Source: Ophiobolus disseminans
Taxonomy: Eukaryota; Ascomycota; Dothideomycetes; Pleosporales; Phaeosphaeriaceae
Assembly (NCBI GenBank): GCA_010093685.1
Contig: MU006229.1
Span: forward strand, 775,271-839,270
Reading direction: 5' to 3'
Length of the DNA: 64,000 nt
Positions 34,407 through 45,900 of this stretch are shown here, piece by piece. Position 1 is the first letter of the stretch, and each line of letters starts with the position of its first letter. Position numbers and translations under genes: made by a program. Below the pieces are notes generated by a model. It ran no database searches and had not been told where the DNA came from. It was given only the letters and a program-made list of their open reading frames with translations.

Positions 34407-34705
34407 TATAAGAGGTTAGACCTCTACTGTTCTTAGTAGATACACTTTAGTTTATTAGAACATTATAGAACGTTATAGAATGTCCTAGAACGTTATAAAA
34501 TGTCCTAGAACGTCATAGAATGTCCTGGAACTAGCTAGAACAAGATATGTTCTTCTAACAGCTGACAAATGCTGATGTATGTAGAAACTTCTAGAAGCTA
34601 ACAGTCTGCTATAAATTCAGCCTGCTCTCTGGCTCTAGATAGACTCTATCGAATTCATCTTTGTTTAACCTAGCCTTCCTACTGTCTTCAGCCTAGCCCC
34701 TTACA
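34407..34705 (+). repeat. 3' LTR of gypsy copy C
   Basis: 299 bp. Starts TATAAGAGG (TG changed to TA) and ends CCCCTTACA. Almost the same length and repeat structure as the LTR of copy B (19881-20179), closer to it than to its own 5' LTR, which suggests exchange between copies. Confidence 0.9.
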
Positions 34706-34950
34706 GACACAACATATCTAAAACTCTTCTAGACCCTCTACCTAGGCCAACATATCTGCCTGAAATAGCTAAGCTTACTAGTCGATACTCTGTTAGGAGC
34801 CACAATAGCTTTTAGGCTTTGTCAGAGACCTAGATGTTATCTAAGCTAATCGCAATTCCCTAACAAACAAGTTAGTTAGGTCTTGATACGATCTTATCAA
34901 AGTGCGGTAACGCAAGGATAGAGACAAGATTAGCCTAGCTGACATAATTG

Positions 34951-35235
34951 CTATAGCCCTCGAGCGTCTGCAGGCACGCACCGCTGCTGGCATCCTAGAT
35001 CCTAACGGTGCTGTCCTAGGACGCTAACGCTAGCCGCATCGAGTTGTGCGAGAAGGCTACTGAGGTGACAGCCCTGCTATAGCCCTTGAGCGTCTGCAGG
35101 CACGCGCCGCTGCTAGCATCCTAGATCCTAACGGTACTGTCCTAGGACGCCGACGCTAGCCGCATCAAGTCGTGCAAGAAGGCCACTGAGGTGACTTCAC
35201 TGCTATAGCCCTCGAGCGTCTGCAGGCACGCGCTC
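34951..35235. repeat. 126-bp tandem repeat, about 2.3 units
   Basis: CTATAGCCCTCGAGCGTCTG starts at 34951, recurs at 35077 (one C/T change) and again at 35203, so the period is exactly 126 bp = 42 codons. Plus-strand frame reads AIALERLQAR and ILDPNG in each unit, with TAG codons that are one step from CAG/TGG. The third unit is cut after LERLQARA. It may be a relic of a repeat protein. Confidence 0.85.
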
Positions 35236-35312
35236 TACCCGTTGCTCAGAGCTAGCCTAATACTAATTGCTTCTAGCTCTTCGTGCTGGAACAGCTGTCT
35301 AATTAGACTACC

Positions 35313-35607
35313 TGTTGGGCTGAATAGCAATGCGGATGCATAGGTCTAAAGAGGGTAACCTTTGATTGCTCCTTTGTGGTACATGATAGATTGCCATGCG
35401 TCTTAAACAAGCTAAGTGTAAGGGGTTGAACCTTAAAAAGGAAATAGGCACGACTACATGCACCAGCCCCGGCCAAAAGGCAGGCACAAGTTGAATCAAC
35501 GGTGTTCAACTTGCGTAGTCGATATTTATACAGCATGAAGACATGTGAGGCGTGACTGCGCCGCTCTCAAACCCACTAGTGGGTCCTGCATGGGTCTAAC
35601 CCATCAC
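35313..35607. repeat. Possible solo LTR (295 bp)
   Basis: It begins TGTTGGGCTGAATAGC and ends AACCCATCACA, with TG/CA ends and an LTR-like length. It is less RIP-affected than its neighbours. The flanking pentamers (CTACC and CTAAG) do not match, so the boundaries or the identification may be wrong. It abuts the truncated 3' end of the HET-NACHT pseudogene. Confidence 0.35.
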
Positions 35608-35689
35608 ACTAAGCAAGTCTATCTTAGTTGTGCATCTCCTACTAGTGTTAGCATCGAGACAACAATATAAAAATACGCAGACTCTAGAT

Positions 35690-37960
35690 AACATACCTGC
35701 ACTAACAACTACAGTTTTGTTATTAACACAACGCCTTTCCCTATGCCCCTGCACAGACTAAGCGCTTCTAGCTAGTAGAGATACTTTTTCTTAAAAAAAT
35801 CTTCAACAACGTCTGCGGCTTGCAGGCCGCTAACACTGCTCCCTAAAGACTTAGATTTTAACTCGCATAGATAATCCACCTAGTAGACGCAAGAGTAGCG
35901 CGCAGTCGCTAGCGAATTAGGATTAGGTATTCTAATCTTGTCGATCAAGAAGCCCGGCTCCGCTAAATCGTACATGTCGCGTTTCAATTTGCTAGACAGT
36001 AGCTCGAGTGACTAGGTAAACAGGGCATAGTGCATCTTGCTCTAGGACGGAAGGGCTGTAGCTTGCATGTTGTCGCTTAGATAGTCCTTAGCTAATTAAT
36101 AAACGAGGTAGACCTGCTCGTCGCGAACGGTGAGAAACAATCCGCACATAGCTACAATTTTTTGTACAGTCTCTGCTAACATTGTAGCTCGACCTGCCGA
36201 CCTGCATAGGCTGCCTATCTCAGCAAGGTAGAGCGGACGGTATGCGACAGCTGTAGTACAGAGTAGAGACTAGCAGGTATCTACAGTCCTTGCTAACAGC
36301 CGCTAGATCTGCTCTATTATGCAATCGTACAGCTGTTGTAAGCCCGCTGGCGCCTCCTCAACTACAGATAGAGGGTCCTAGCTCTTAGGCTTCTTAAGCT
36401 CCTGCATCACCAAAGCCACCTAAAGAAAGGTGCTATTTGCCTTCTAGTGCAGCTCAGCTCATACCTGCTTTTGCAGATCTGCTTCTCTAAGTAACTTAAG
36501 ACAAGACAGCTTGTAGTCGATATATGCATCCACCGCTCGATCTACCTGCTCCGCGTTCTGCTTCAGCTCTAGGCTCAGCTTTGCTTCATTACTAAGCAGC
36601 TTAAACTTTTCCTTAATATAATTATTGTTTCGACTTAACACGAGCCACTTTACACGAGGAGACAATCTGCTAGTATAGACAATAAGATTAAGGAGCTTAG
36701 GCAGGTCTACTACGCATTTGTCAAGAGCATCAATAATAAGATAAGTTGTCTTTAGCCCCCTATCCTGCGTTATGCTTGTAAACATTTCAGACAGCGCTAC
36801 CTAAGCATTTACATCCTTGAACAAGGCTTTGCCAGCGTAGTCGTGCTTCTTGCGGATGTGCAATGTAAGCAATAGTTGCTAAGTTACAAGCATGTACAAC
36901 AGGCCTTGTAGCACAGCCGTAGCACAGCCGTAGCACTGTTAATGCGCGCGTCAGTCGCTTGACAGAAGAAGTACGACAGTAGGGCACTTTAGGGCATTAA
37001 ACTTTGCAGCTTGTTGATAAGGCCGCAGAGCAACATCGTCTTGCCTTTACTGGGATCGCCTTTTACCCACAACAGTTAGCTGTCCGGCTCCTGTTGCTAT
37101 TGCTGGAAGGCATTGTTGTCTAGAACCCAGCGATAGGAGTCTGCTAGCAGTCCACCCTTTGTATCCTCAATGCGTTGCTTGTTATAATGCGGATCTGTGT
37201 TGCGTATGTCTCAAACACATATTTTAAGCTTGTCAATTTCGTCCTTTAGACGTTTAAATGCGCTGGCCGCCCCTTCGCTGTAAGCTGGCGCTATCTCGAC
37301 ATTAAAGATGCCTAATAGTGAGTACTATGCATCTTCTTTGCGTTTAGTCTCCCTGTTGCCCTTCCACCGCAGACGCTTGTCAACACTAAAGCAGGAAAGA
37401 GGAGTTCCGTTAAGCGCTTTGTATGGAATACCGGTGATCTTTTGGAATAATGTCTGTAACAATATCTTGTCACCAAGCTTCTTTGACTCTAGAGAGAAGA
37501 ACTCCACTATGCTTAGCGCAAGAAGCTCTTGGAGTGTCCAGCCGCGCGTGAACCATTGACTTGACCTAAAGGCAGGCTCCTAAGTAAACTCGGTGGACAA
37601 ATTGCCAGCTTTCCTCTTCTTTGTCGATACATCTGATAGGTATATGTAGCACTTTGTTGCATTTTAGTACCAGCAAAACATAGACTAGATAGCCAAAGAG
37701 AGCTCAGCCTTGTCCAGCTTGTCAATGCAGCATGTATCAACCTAGAAGTAGTGCAGTCCATCTTGCTGTGCTTGCTCTCCACAGAAGCGAATCTTCTTGT
37801 AGCCAGGCTTGTGCTTGCCATCGCCTTTTGCAAGGTCTGCAAAAGTCACCTCCTCTGCATCTGCCCCCTAAGTGTGTGAGAGTATTGCATAAGGAGGTAT
37901 AGCGTCCTCAAAGCTAGTGATTGTAAGCTTGCCATCTTCTTCGTACTTAAGAAGACGCAT
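35690..37960 (-). pseudogene. HET-NACHT (HET-E/HET-D-like NLR) gene, RIP-killed
   Basis: From the ATG at 37960 the minus strand reads MRLLKYEEDGKLTITSFED, then HET-domain blocks (YAILSHT*GADAEEVTF, VDTCCIDK, SQWFTRGWTLQELLA, VEFFSLESKKLGDK, ending near 37330). A NACHT NTPase follows: linker DTKGGLLADSYRWVLDN, Walker A as GDPSKGKT (about 37038-37060; usual form GDPGKGKT) and the Walker B region YLIIDALDKC (about 36720-36750; usual DALDEC). Helical NACHT-associated segments run on to about 35690. WD40 repeats, usual in this family, are absent. Some twenty TAG/TGA codons, mostly one transition from TGG or CAG, plus an 11-bp tandem duplication at 36908-36929 that shifts the frame, inactivate it. 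Intact relatives (Podospora HET-E/HET-D) govern heterokaryon incompatibility. Confidence 0.9.
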
Positions 37961-39433
37961 CAACTCGTGTGGATGTGTAGATGTGCGGCTGGCGCGCGGT
38001 CGGAACGAGACGCGAGAGGTTTGATGTGGCAGCCCAATAGGACGAAGGCGTGGTGGCCGTGCAGTGCGCTGTTGAGGTCGGCATAAGAGGAGGGCAATAG
38101 ATAGCTGTGCAGCTTTAGATGTCTTAATAGTAGAACAGCGCTCCTAAAAGCGCAAGCTGAGATAAACGCGCTGTATTGTGTTCTTAGTCTGGCAATGGCA
38201 TCGCACCAGGCCTCAGGCGGGGTAGATGTAGCTCTATGCGCATGCAGAACGTCAGCCGCAAGGCTATAGAGCAGCTGCGGCCTTGTTGAGCGCGTCTTTG
38301 GCGCTACAAGCCTAGCAGGAAGCGAAAACTAGATGCGCTTTGAGATTGCCTGGCCTTTAGTATTAAAGTATTGCAGGAACGGAAAAGGTGAATCCAAGCG
38401 CGCCGCACTGTTGGTAACAAGAATGCAACAAGAGCTTTCTCTTCCTCTACAGGAAGCTATTGCTGGCGCTGGGCTGTCTCCTCCTTTGAGGGTCGCCCAC
38501 GATGCCAATTGTATAGCATGGTGAGGGCGGTGCCGCTGGAATCTGCTCGGGCAGCCCATGTTTGATCGTCATCTAGAGGAGGCTCTGCAAGTGCTTTGCT
38601 GGTTGCATCCATCTCTACGATTGTGGTGGTCCTGTGCGACACCAGTGACATCTCAGCCCTGCTTCCCCGCTAGAGCTAAAAATAACTCCTTTTCAATGGA
38701 AGCTTCAAGAAGGGCGCCACACTTCAAGTTGTGCTTGGATTAGCATAACTAACAATACCCAAGCGAGTGTTTTGGTATGTGATCACATAAGCTTGCTAGA
38801 GCCAGCCTCTTTAGGCGTGATGCCGCATACCGACGCGGATTAATCCGGACACCACTTATTACTAGACTTTAGCATCTCCTAAGCTTTAACGTATATGCTT
38901 GCCTCCTCAGCTATGATTTAGAGCCACCGAGCTGTTGCAAACTAGATGTAGTTATGTTCTTACAGGGCTGTAGAGTTATTGCCGTTCTAAGGTGCTATGT
39001 AACTTATAATGTAAGAAATGATTGACAGCATAGAACTTGTAGGTATTTTTTAGTTGCACAATAGGATCTAAGAGAGCAAATCTAATAAACATTTATTATA
39101 ATCTTAGTAGATGTAGACAATAAGGTTGGCGCATTTAAAAGACATAATGTAATTTTTCCTGTGCGGCGGGTTTTCCTGCAGGCAGGAGGGGATGTTAGTA
39201 CACTTCGAACGATATAGTATACATCATATCATGAATCTATAAACATTTCTACATATTAGTACACTTCGAACGATACACTATACTTCATATCATGCAAGTA
39301 AAATTTAGGAGTATTTTCATCATTGCTCTCATCGTGACTGAATGCATGAAGTTAACACACTCCACACACAACCGAAATACTTGACACCAAGCCATTCCAG
39401 CTCAAGTCCCATAAAATAGCCCGAAGCTACGCT
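37961..39433. other. Intergenic, transposon to gene-space transition
   Basis: The part to about 38750 is the GC-balanced upstream flank of the HET-NACHT pseudogene; short ORFs there have no recognisable domain. 38750-39190 is AT-rich with TAG/TAA-rich frames, suggesting old RIP. A duplicated 38-40 bp motif lies at 39196-39296. The 3' end of the secreted-protein gene begins at 39434. Confidence 0.5.
39196..39296. repeat. Direct repeat, period 61 bp
   Basis: TAGTACACTTCGAACGATA followed by a diverged TATAC-TCATATCATG tail occurs at 39196 and at 39257. The two copies differ at a few positions. Function unknown. Confidence 0.8.
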
Positions 39434-40147
39434 TCAGAGTTCCTGGACCTGTAGGACCTTGGCCGAGTCCAGCTCCGCGATTTTGTCCTGCAGCACCTTT
39501 TCCAAGTCTTCTAGGGTGAGATCCTTGCCTTCAGCGAAAGCCATATCAACAAAGACAGCGATATCGTCATGTGCGGCCTGGACACGATTGTTCAAGCGGC
39601 GGAGACGATAATTCAAGCTGCGGACTGCCTCAGAAACGACACCATCGGGTAATTTGCCCTTAGGCTCGGTGGTAGTAGTCTTGAAGAAGAGGTCACCAAG
39701 GACGACATCGTCGCCATCGGTGCCTCGAGACTTTTCCACCTTCTCGATGTGTGCATTATGCGCCGCGGTTATGCGCTCCACGCCGTCCTTAATGGTGTCC
39801 ACCAGGCTCTCCACCACGCCCTCGTTGTGCGTCTCGACCGTATTGTCTAATACACGGGCAGTCGTGTCGATAATTATCTGCAGACAAGCCAACATCTCCT
39901 TGGGAGATATGTCATCTTGGCATCGAATATACGTGTTGGAATGCTTGTCCATAATTTGGGTAGCCTTGAACGTTGAGGAATAATCCATGTCGGATATTGA
40001 CTGCCAGTCAACTGGGGCGTACTTCTCGAGAAGAGCATCGATGTTGTCCTTCTCTTGAGCGTCCGATGCGCCAGTGGCCTTCGGATGGGCGAGAACGGTG
40101 GTGGCGAAGAGAGCGAATAGAGCGACGAGGAAGGTAGTGGCCTTCAT
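39434..40147 (-). CDS. Small secreted protein, unknown function
   Basis: A 237-aa intact ORF. Residues 1-20 (MKATTFLVALFALFATTVLA) form a classical signal peptide with an A-x-A-like cleavage context before HPKATG. The mature part is acidic, mostly predicted helical, with only two Cys (near 77 and 88) and heptad-like stretches toward the C-terminus (SLNYRLRRLNNRVQAAHDD; LEDLEKVLQDKIAEL). No catalytic motif is recognised. The ATG has a favourable context (AAC before ATG), and no intron is needed. It lies at the edge of the repeat-rich region, a common place for secreted effector candidates, but low Cys content and unknown fold keep this open. It could also belong to a helical surface-binding family. 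Confidence 0.75.
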   Translation of the reverse strand: MKATTFLVALFALFATTVLAHPKATGASDAQEKDNIDALLEKYAPVDWQSISDMDYSSTFKATQIMDKHSNTYIRCQDDISPKEMLACLQIIIDTTARVLDNTVETHNEGVVESLVDTIKDGVERITAAHNAHIEKVEKSRGTDGDDVVLGDLFFKTTTTEPKGKLPDGVVSEAVRSLNYRLRRLNNRVQAAHDDIAVFVDMAFAEGKDLTLEDLEKVLQDKIAELDSAKVLQVQEL

Positions 40148-40568
40148 GTTGATGATTGAAGTTGGTGGATGTGGGAGGTTGAGATATTCGGCGAGGATTT
40201 GAGGTTGCGAGTGTAGTTGCTGCGAATGCGCTGGGGTGACGAGTGAGATGTTTTGGATCCTGAGGGCTGAATTTATGCTGGTGGGAGAAGCCTAGGCATG
40301 TGAATTCACCATGTTCCGGAAGTCGTTGTGCAGGCACTTGCTTTGTGCAAGTTGAGTGAACGTCGCGAAGAACGTTGTGCGTTCATGATGTCAAGACAAC
40401 TTTGGAAACTTGGTAATACGTTGTTGGTACCACACCTACAAAGTACCGTGATGAGCTTCAATTATGCACCCCTGGAGCCTCGCGGGAGCCATCCATATCA
40501 AAGCTTGTCGATGCTGTATGCCCCAGCACATCATATACAGCGGCTAGAGTGTGCTCGATTCATCCTCT

Positions 40569-42617
40569 TCATCCTAACCGAACTTTCCGTCTGGTCTTCT
40601 TCGCGTATTGCAAAAACCTGTTTTCGTCATCGAATAGAGCGATTCGTTCCCAGTATTCCCCTCTATCGCGTATAAGTAGCACTGAATTAAGGTGCTGATT
40701 TAACGACTCCTTGACTTCCCAGCTCTGGAAATGAACCAGCAGGTACGATTCAATCTCCTGATCGACTAACTTGGATGGAAAGCTCCTGTCTGGAATCGGG
40801 TCACTCAACATAACTGGGCTCAGCGGCATTACTCCGTCCACAGCTTCGATGCCCAGTGAAGCCCACTCAAAGGCTTGCACATTTGACCAGCCTCTCACAA
40901 ACTGGGAAACATCAGCTTCGATGTGAATGAAGCGACTGAGGTGAATGAAGCTGCTGGGGTTCTGTAAACCATTGTCGTCGTTAAGCTCAGCGTATTTCTT
41001 TTGATACTCCGCCCAACTCAGCATAGTTCCAGAAGAAAGTTCCACTTCGACCGATATTGCGCCCTGCTGGAATGTTGCGTGTATTGGTCGTAACTGGAAT
41101 CTCTCCTTGCGCTATTCTACTCTGTCATACCAGCCCGCCCAACACCAGCTCGGAAATCCTTCGCGACGGATGTGACGGCCCATGGCATACCAGCGCAAAC
41201 TTTCTTCAAATGTAATGATGCCTTTTCGTGGCGGCTCATTGATTGAGGCTGGAGTGTGCTTTGTGAAGGGAACGCCCCAGAGGTTGCGAGTTTCTCTTTC
41301 ATGCCCATAATAAGCTAGTATGCCCAACAGAGCATTGAGGGCATCCTCGGGGAAGGATAGATCGCGACGACTGTACTCTTGGATGCATGCATATATATCA
41401 CCTGGATATATCGACGACGTAACCTGAGAGTAGATCCGCGGATCTAGGACTCTCGTAATAGCTGGCATTAGGTTTGTAAGCTCGCTGTCGACCATGGTAG
41501 CGGATTCGAAGTACACCTGTCGTTCTGTAAAGAACAAGCGACGTGGAGCCAGCAAAGCTTCTTGGTATGTCCACGCCCTTGAAGCCCATTTGCTGGAAGT
41601 AATGTCGCGCACGGTAGGAATTATCTTGAGGCATTCCTCATCAGTGACCAAAAGCGACGAACTTGGTTTTCGTGGGCTTGAAATGCCTGGAAGACCATAA
41701 TGTGGCCCTTCGCCAGCACACGCAATGATAGTTAAGACTGAGCCGCAGTAAATATCGTCCATATGCCGAATCTGTTGATTGTGCGTCGAACAATCGTCCT
41801 GTCGTATACAGTATCTGTCGACCCAAAGATACCGGTAGCCAAGCGATTCGCAGACCTTGATGCTGTCTTCGATAGTGAGGGGTAGCTGCAAGGCAAGCGG
41901 TATACCGTTACAGACTTCACGTTTCTTTTTTACCGATGATCGTCTAAGGGAGCCAAAGAAGGAGTCAGGTCTTCGTGGTGTTTCTCTTCTGATCTCGTCC
42001 GAAGCCTGCCCCCACACGTAGCTCAGTGTGACGTATTCTGCTGTGGTTGGCAGCGGTATGAGGCAGCGCGTTGTGCAGTCGATAACAGTGATACACAGCT
42101 TGAGCACACCCGACCGAGCTCTTCTCACAGACCTTTGCAGGGAATTGTTACTGTTGGTGTTGCCAGTCAAGTTACGAGTTGTCTCAACGTCGTCGCGGAT
42201 GCTTTGTTTCAGCCATTCGGACACCATGGTAAAATCGACGTTTGGGGAGGTCAGCTTCACACCAAACCATGGCTCAGTAGGCACGTAGACCGCAGAAGAG
42301 CATGACTTCTGCTGGCCTGTTCCAGAATGAGTCCAAACGAGTGCGAGGCTTAGGTCATCGGGATTGAACGCTCTCATAATCACACCAGCTTGTGGGTGCA
42401 GCGACACACGTTCTAGCGTTATTTGCATGAGTTCTGAAGATAAAGGTTTTGCCTGATAGATGACCGGCAGACTTCGGAACAGGAAGTCGCAAACCTGACA
42501 CTTCTTCGGTTTCCATGTTGATGGAGACCCCATTGCCTTGTCGAAGATTTCTTCCTTTTCCACAATCACGTAGCCGACGCCCTGAGTGGCACATCGTGAG
42601 CATATACGAGCGGACAT
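40569..42617 (-). pseudogene. HET-domain protein with one in-frame TAG
   Basis: The start at 42617 is chosen because the protein then begins MSARICSRCATQG, a Cys-rich N-terminus typical of this HET subgroup (CSRC...CQVC); the frame is open 105 codons further upstream, but that part is low-complexity. HET blocks: EYVTLSYVWGQ, IEDSIKVCESLGYRYLWVD, RYCIRQDD, MDDIYCGSVLTIIACAG, WASRAWTYQEALLAPRRLFF. Further on, SWCWAGWYDRVE is followed by a TAG at 41112-41114, then the same frame continues for 181 codons (ERFQLRPIHATFQQGA... to RRKVRLG). TAG is one G-to-A step from TGG. Read through, the protein would be about 682 aa. The HET domain precedes the stop, so a truncated protein might still act. HET proteins trigger incompatibility cell death (family knowledge). 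Confidence 0.85.
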
Positions 42618-42932
42618 GATGGTATGGTGGTAGGTGCTTGCTGCATTTAAGGTGTTGCGACACAGCTGGGAAATCTTAAACGCATCAGACCAACCTGTCG
42701 ACCGAGGTAGATTTGCGGATGTACTCGCTGTCCGTGGTCGACGTCTGTTCGGATCGCGATAGGCGCAGGCAGAGCGTGGTTGTGACACCGTTCTGCTCTC
42801 AATGTTAATGGGGTGGAAGACAGACGGGTATGTGGCGAGATACACTTTGCTGTGCGAGAAGTGGGGAAGCGGGGGAGATGTGTGAGATGAGTGGTGGCTC
42901 GCCTGACTGAAGCCTAATACGCCCGGCTGCAC

Positions 42933-45900
42933 CTGCCTCGAAGTCCTTACCGGTAATTCAGCAACAATACCGCAATGTGTGATAAGGATTACAACAAATT
43001 AACAACCAATCCCATTTCGTACTCAGAACATCGACCAGTAAGCACAGAGCATCATCACCTGGTTTCCGCTCGCTTTGCATTGCAGATCCACTCACAGTAA
43101 AGCACATATGCACAACATCTCAAGATCTTAGTATTAGCTCCATGTCAAGTTCCGTCTCTCGCATCGGTATCAAGAGCGTGATTCCCACACAGACCCCATT
43201 AGACAGAATGCCACTGTGTTTCTCGCCCACGAACGGCGAAGTTTCACCAGCCATTCGACAGGACTTGTCCAGCGCCTGTTGCAAGAGTGTTGCCATTCAA
43301 CATATATGGATGAACGACACCGATACGCGAATAACCCCCATCCCTCTGATGGATACTGGTATGTTGAAGCGGGCGAATTGTCGGGGATGGGCGCAATTGC
43401 TTAGTTGAAGCGAACGTCTGGATAGCGGCAACAACAATAGGGTGGAACAATGTCTATCGAGGCTAGGGTAGCGGAGCCGGACATGACTGCGTGCAGGCTT
43501 CTAGCATCATAGGTAAGAAGTGCTTGGAAGTCAGAGACACTTGGAGGAGTAGCTGTTGCCTATGCTTCGGAGAGTGGTCGTATGAACAGTAGGGGTGGGT
43601 GCATCTCCTAGGGTAGAGGATGTTTCCAAGAACGTATCCTGGGCCAAAAACCTTGTTCATAATGGCCGTATGGTGCGCTGCCATGCGCAGTGGTTCCGGT
43701 GCTTCGATCATCGCTCGACCAGTCTACGTAGAGTGCTGCAAGTCCTGTAATAGGGTTTCACGGTTTGACCAGGCGTGTGCAGTGTATTCCACAATCCGCA
43801 TTTGGTAGCTGACCATTTCAAGTTTCATAGTCGCGAGGCCTCGCGGTATGATGTATATTTCAGAGCGGGATGCTCAATAATGCTGACGAGCAGAAGCATA
43901 GCGAAGGAATGAACGAGAAGACTGAGAGAATAACAAAGTGTTGCGTAACATGAGAAAACGGAAGAGAGAATCTATGTCCTACCAATCTATAGTTGCCAAA
44001 GTGGACAAAGGTCCCCCAAAGGCTGCTCCATGTATGTAAATCGCATTGGGCTTGATTGAACTTCCTCAACGGATCGCAGTGGGAAGTTTGCCTAAGCACT
44101 TGGGAGTGGTTTTGTCGTGTGTGTATGCTCCAATCCGTTGATGCTGGAAACCTTGTACGAAAGATCGATTATGACAGTAGGCGTAGGTGGAAGCATAGAC
44201 GGAATCGAACGGAGGTAATCGTGCTGGCGATCAAACTGTTTGCCGAGGTTTGCGCAAATACCTGAGTAGGCGTGGCGCGACATGGACGGGTCACAGACTT
44301 GGTAGGTACCAGTGAAGAGGTTCCTCTCAATGTCCAATGTCTCTTCGTGAAGTACGGGAAGGCGAAGGGAGACAGATGTGCTGCGTAGGCAAGGAGGACG
44401 GGGAGTCAAGTTCGACAAGATGCGAGCATCACTTCCACGAGTCCGACATGAAATGAGTAATGGACTAACTCGGCAAAAGGCTTCAGTGCTCATTTCGTTC
44501 TCGCACGATGGCGCAAGCCGAACCTTTACGCCAGAATGGCAGGAGTTGCGCGACGGCCACAATCGATATCGAAGGATTTGGCAGCCTCATTTCGCTTGTG
44601 GATCAAGCTTTCCCTGGTGCTATCAATGCCCTAATTCTGTCGACAGTTCGAACGCTGCATTGATCCAGGGGAGGGGCCCTGCCATTGGCGGAACCCCAGA
44701 ATTCAAACTTCATGCTGGCTGCCGCGACTCTGGATGAATGCGAAGGAAACGGCACGTGTTAATTTGCCTTCTCAAGCGCAAGGCGGTCAACAAGCACTAA
44801 CATCTCACAGAACGTGCAGAGCCGTTGCCGCGGACGGCGTGGCGGAATCTCGAACGAAAAAGAGGCCAGCCAGATGCACGCAGAACCTCCCGATGACGGC
44901 ATTTAGCATTCGGATGGTGTGGGACAACAAGAGGTTCATGCGCTGGAAGGCGGACGCCGAAATGAAGCGAAGCATCGAGGAGACCGAAAGGAGGATATCG
45001 ATAACACGCGCTAAGCCTCATTGGTAGGCGCTGTTGAATCTCCACCTGCCCCGTGCGCCCCTGTCATCGATTCTGCCCGCCTCGCACAAAGCGCCCACCA
45101 AGCGCCCAAGTTCTGAACAACTCAGCGCGCGACCGTCGCGTGCGACAAGAGATGCAAAGTCGACCGCACAAAATCCGGCTTCGGTGCGGGAGGCTGACGG
45201 CACGTGAATGGCGGTGAGGGCGTGTCGCAGGAATCGAGATGGACAGCCCACTCCACCCTGCATATTCTGCGACGCTGACATCCACAAAGAACCATTCGAG
45301 GACGCCGCTTTCAGTCCGAGATCTTCAAAGAGACAAAGCGTAAGACGGTTTCCATGTCATTTGCTTTGTTACATGGTGAACCGAGCTTTCAATGTGTCCG
45401 CAGATAAGGGCCGCCCCTGAAGATGCCTCCCAATTTTGGCCACTGTGGGGATGTGCTTGGGCGCTTCGTGTCAAGGCACTGTCGAACCGCTGTAGGCCAG
45501 CTCGGTTTGCCGTCCAATATGAGACCAAATTGTATGCTGACGCCTTCGCAGCACGCAAATGGGAGTGCAAAGGCGAGCAATAAACAGCAGCTGACTGGTT
45601 GCACGCAGTCCAAACAATAGCCAGCACAACGACACTGGGGGCCCTTAATTTCTGCAACACGAGCAGCCACCGAAGCTATTCATGAACGGCCTGCCGATCG
45701 CGGATTAGCGTCAGGAACGCACGCCTGTTGAGTGGTCAGAGACGGGCCAGGCTCATGTTGTTCCTGCATTAGCACAAACAACCGCCAGGCCACTCGCAGG
45801 GTCCGGTTGGAGTCTACCCCTGGTCGCCCGCGCTGTCTCCCCCTTTCAGTGGCCATTTGTTTCCGGTCCGCGCTACCGTGCGCAATCTCCCTTCATACAT

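Larger units (their letters stand above)
29032..34705 (+). mobile_element. Ty3/gypsy copy C, full length, RIP-inactivated
   Basis: 5.67 kb with LTRs at 29032-29300 and 34407-34705, a primer-binding region after TTTAAATTCG and a polypurine tract (GAGAAGGGGGG) before the 3' LTR. It holds gag, then pol with RT, RNase H, integrase and a chromodomain-like tail, in the Ty3/gypsy order. Dozens of in-frame TAG codons, nearly all one transition from CAG or TGG, indicate RIP. The flanks (ATATT on the left, GACAC on the right) show no target duplication, so at least one end has recombined. Confidence 0.92.

Noticed and set aside
29027..34710. Target duplication for gypsy copy C
   Set aside because: ATATT on the left and GACAC on the right do not match even allowing RIP transitions.
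35313..35607. Firm call of a solo LTR
   Set aside because: TG/CA ends fit but flanking pentamers do not match, so only a low-confidence entry was kept.
41098..41114. Tiny intron removing the TAG in the HET gene
   Set aside because: The only GT...AG pair there would give an intron of about 14 bp, far below the 45-58 bp seen in this window.
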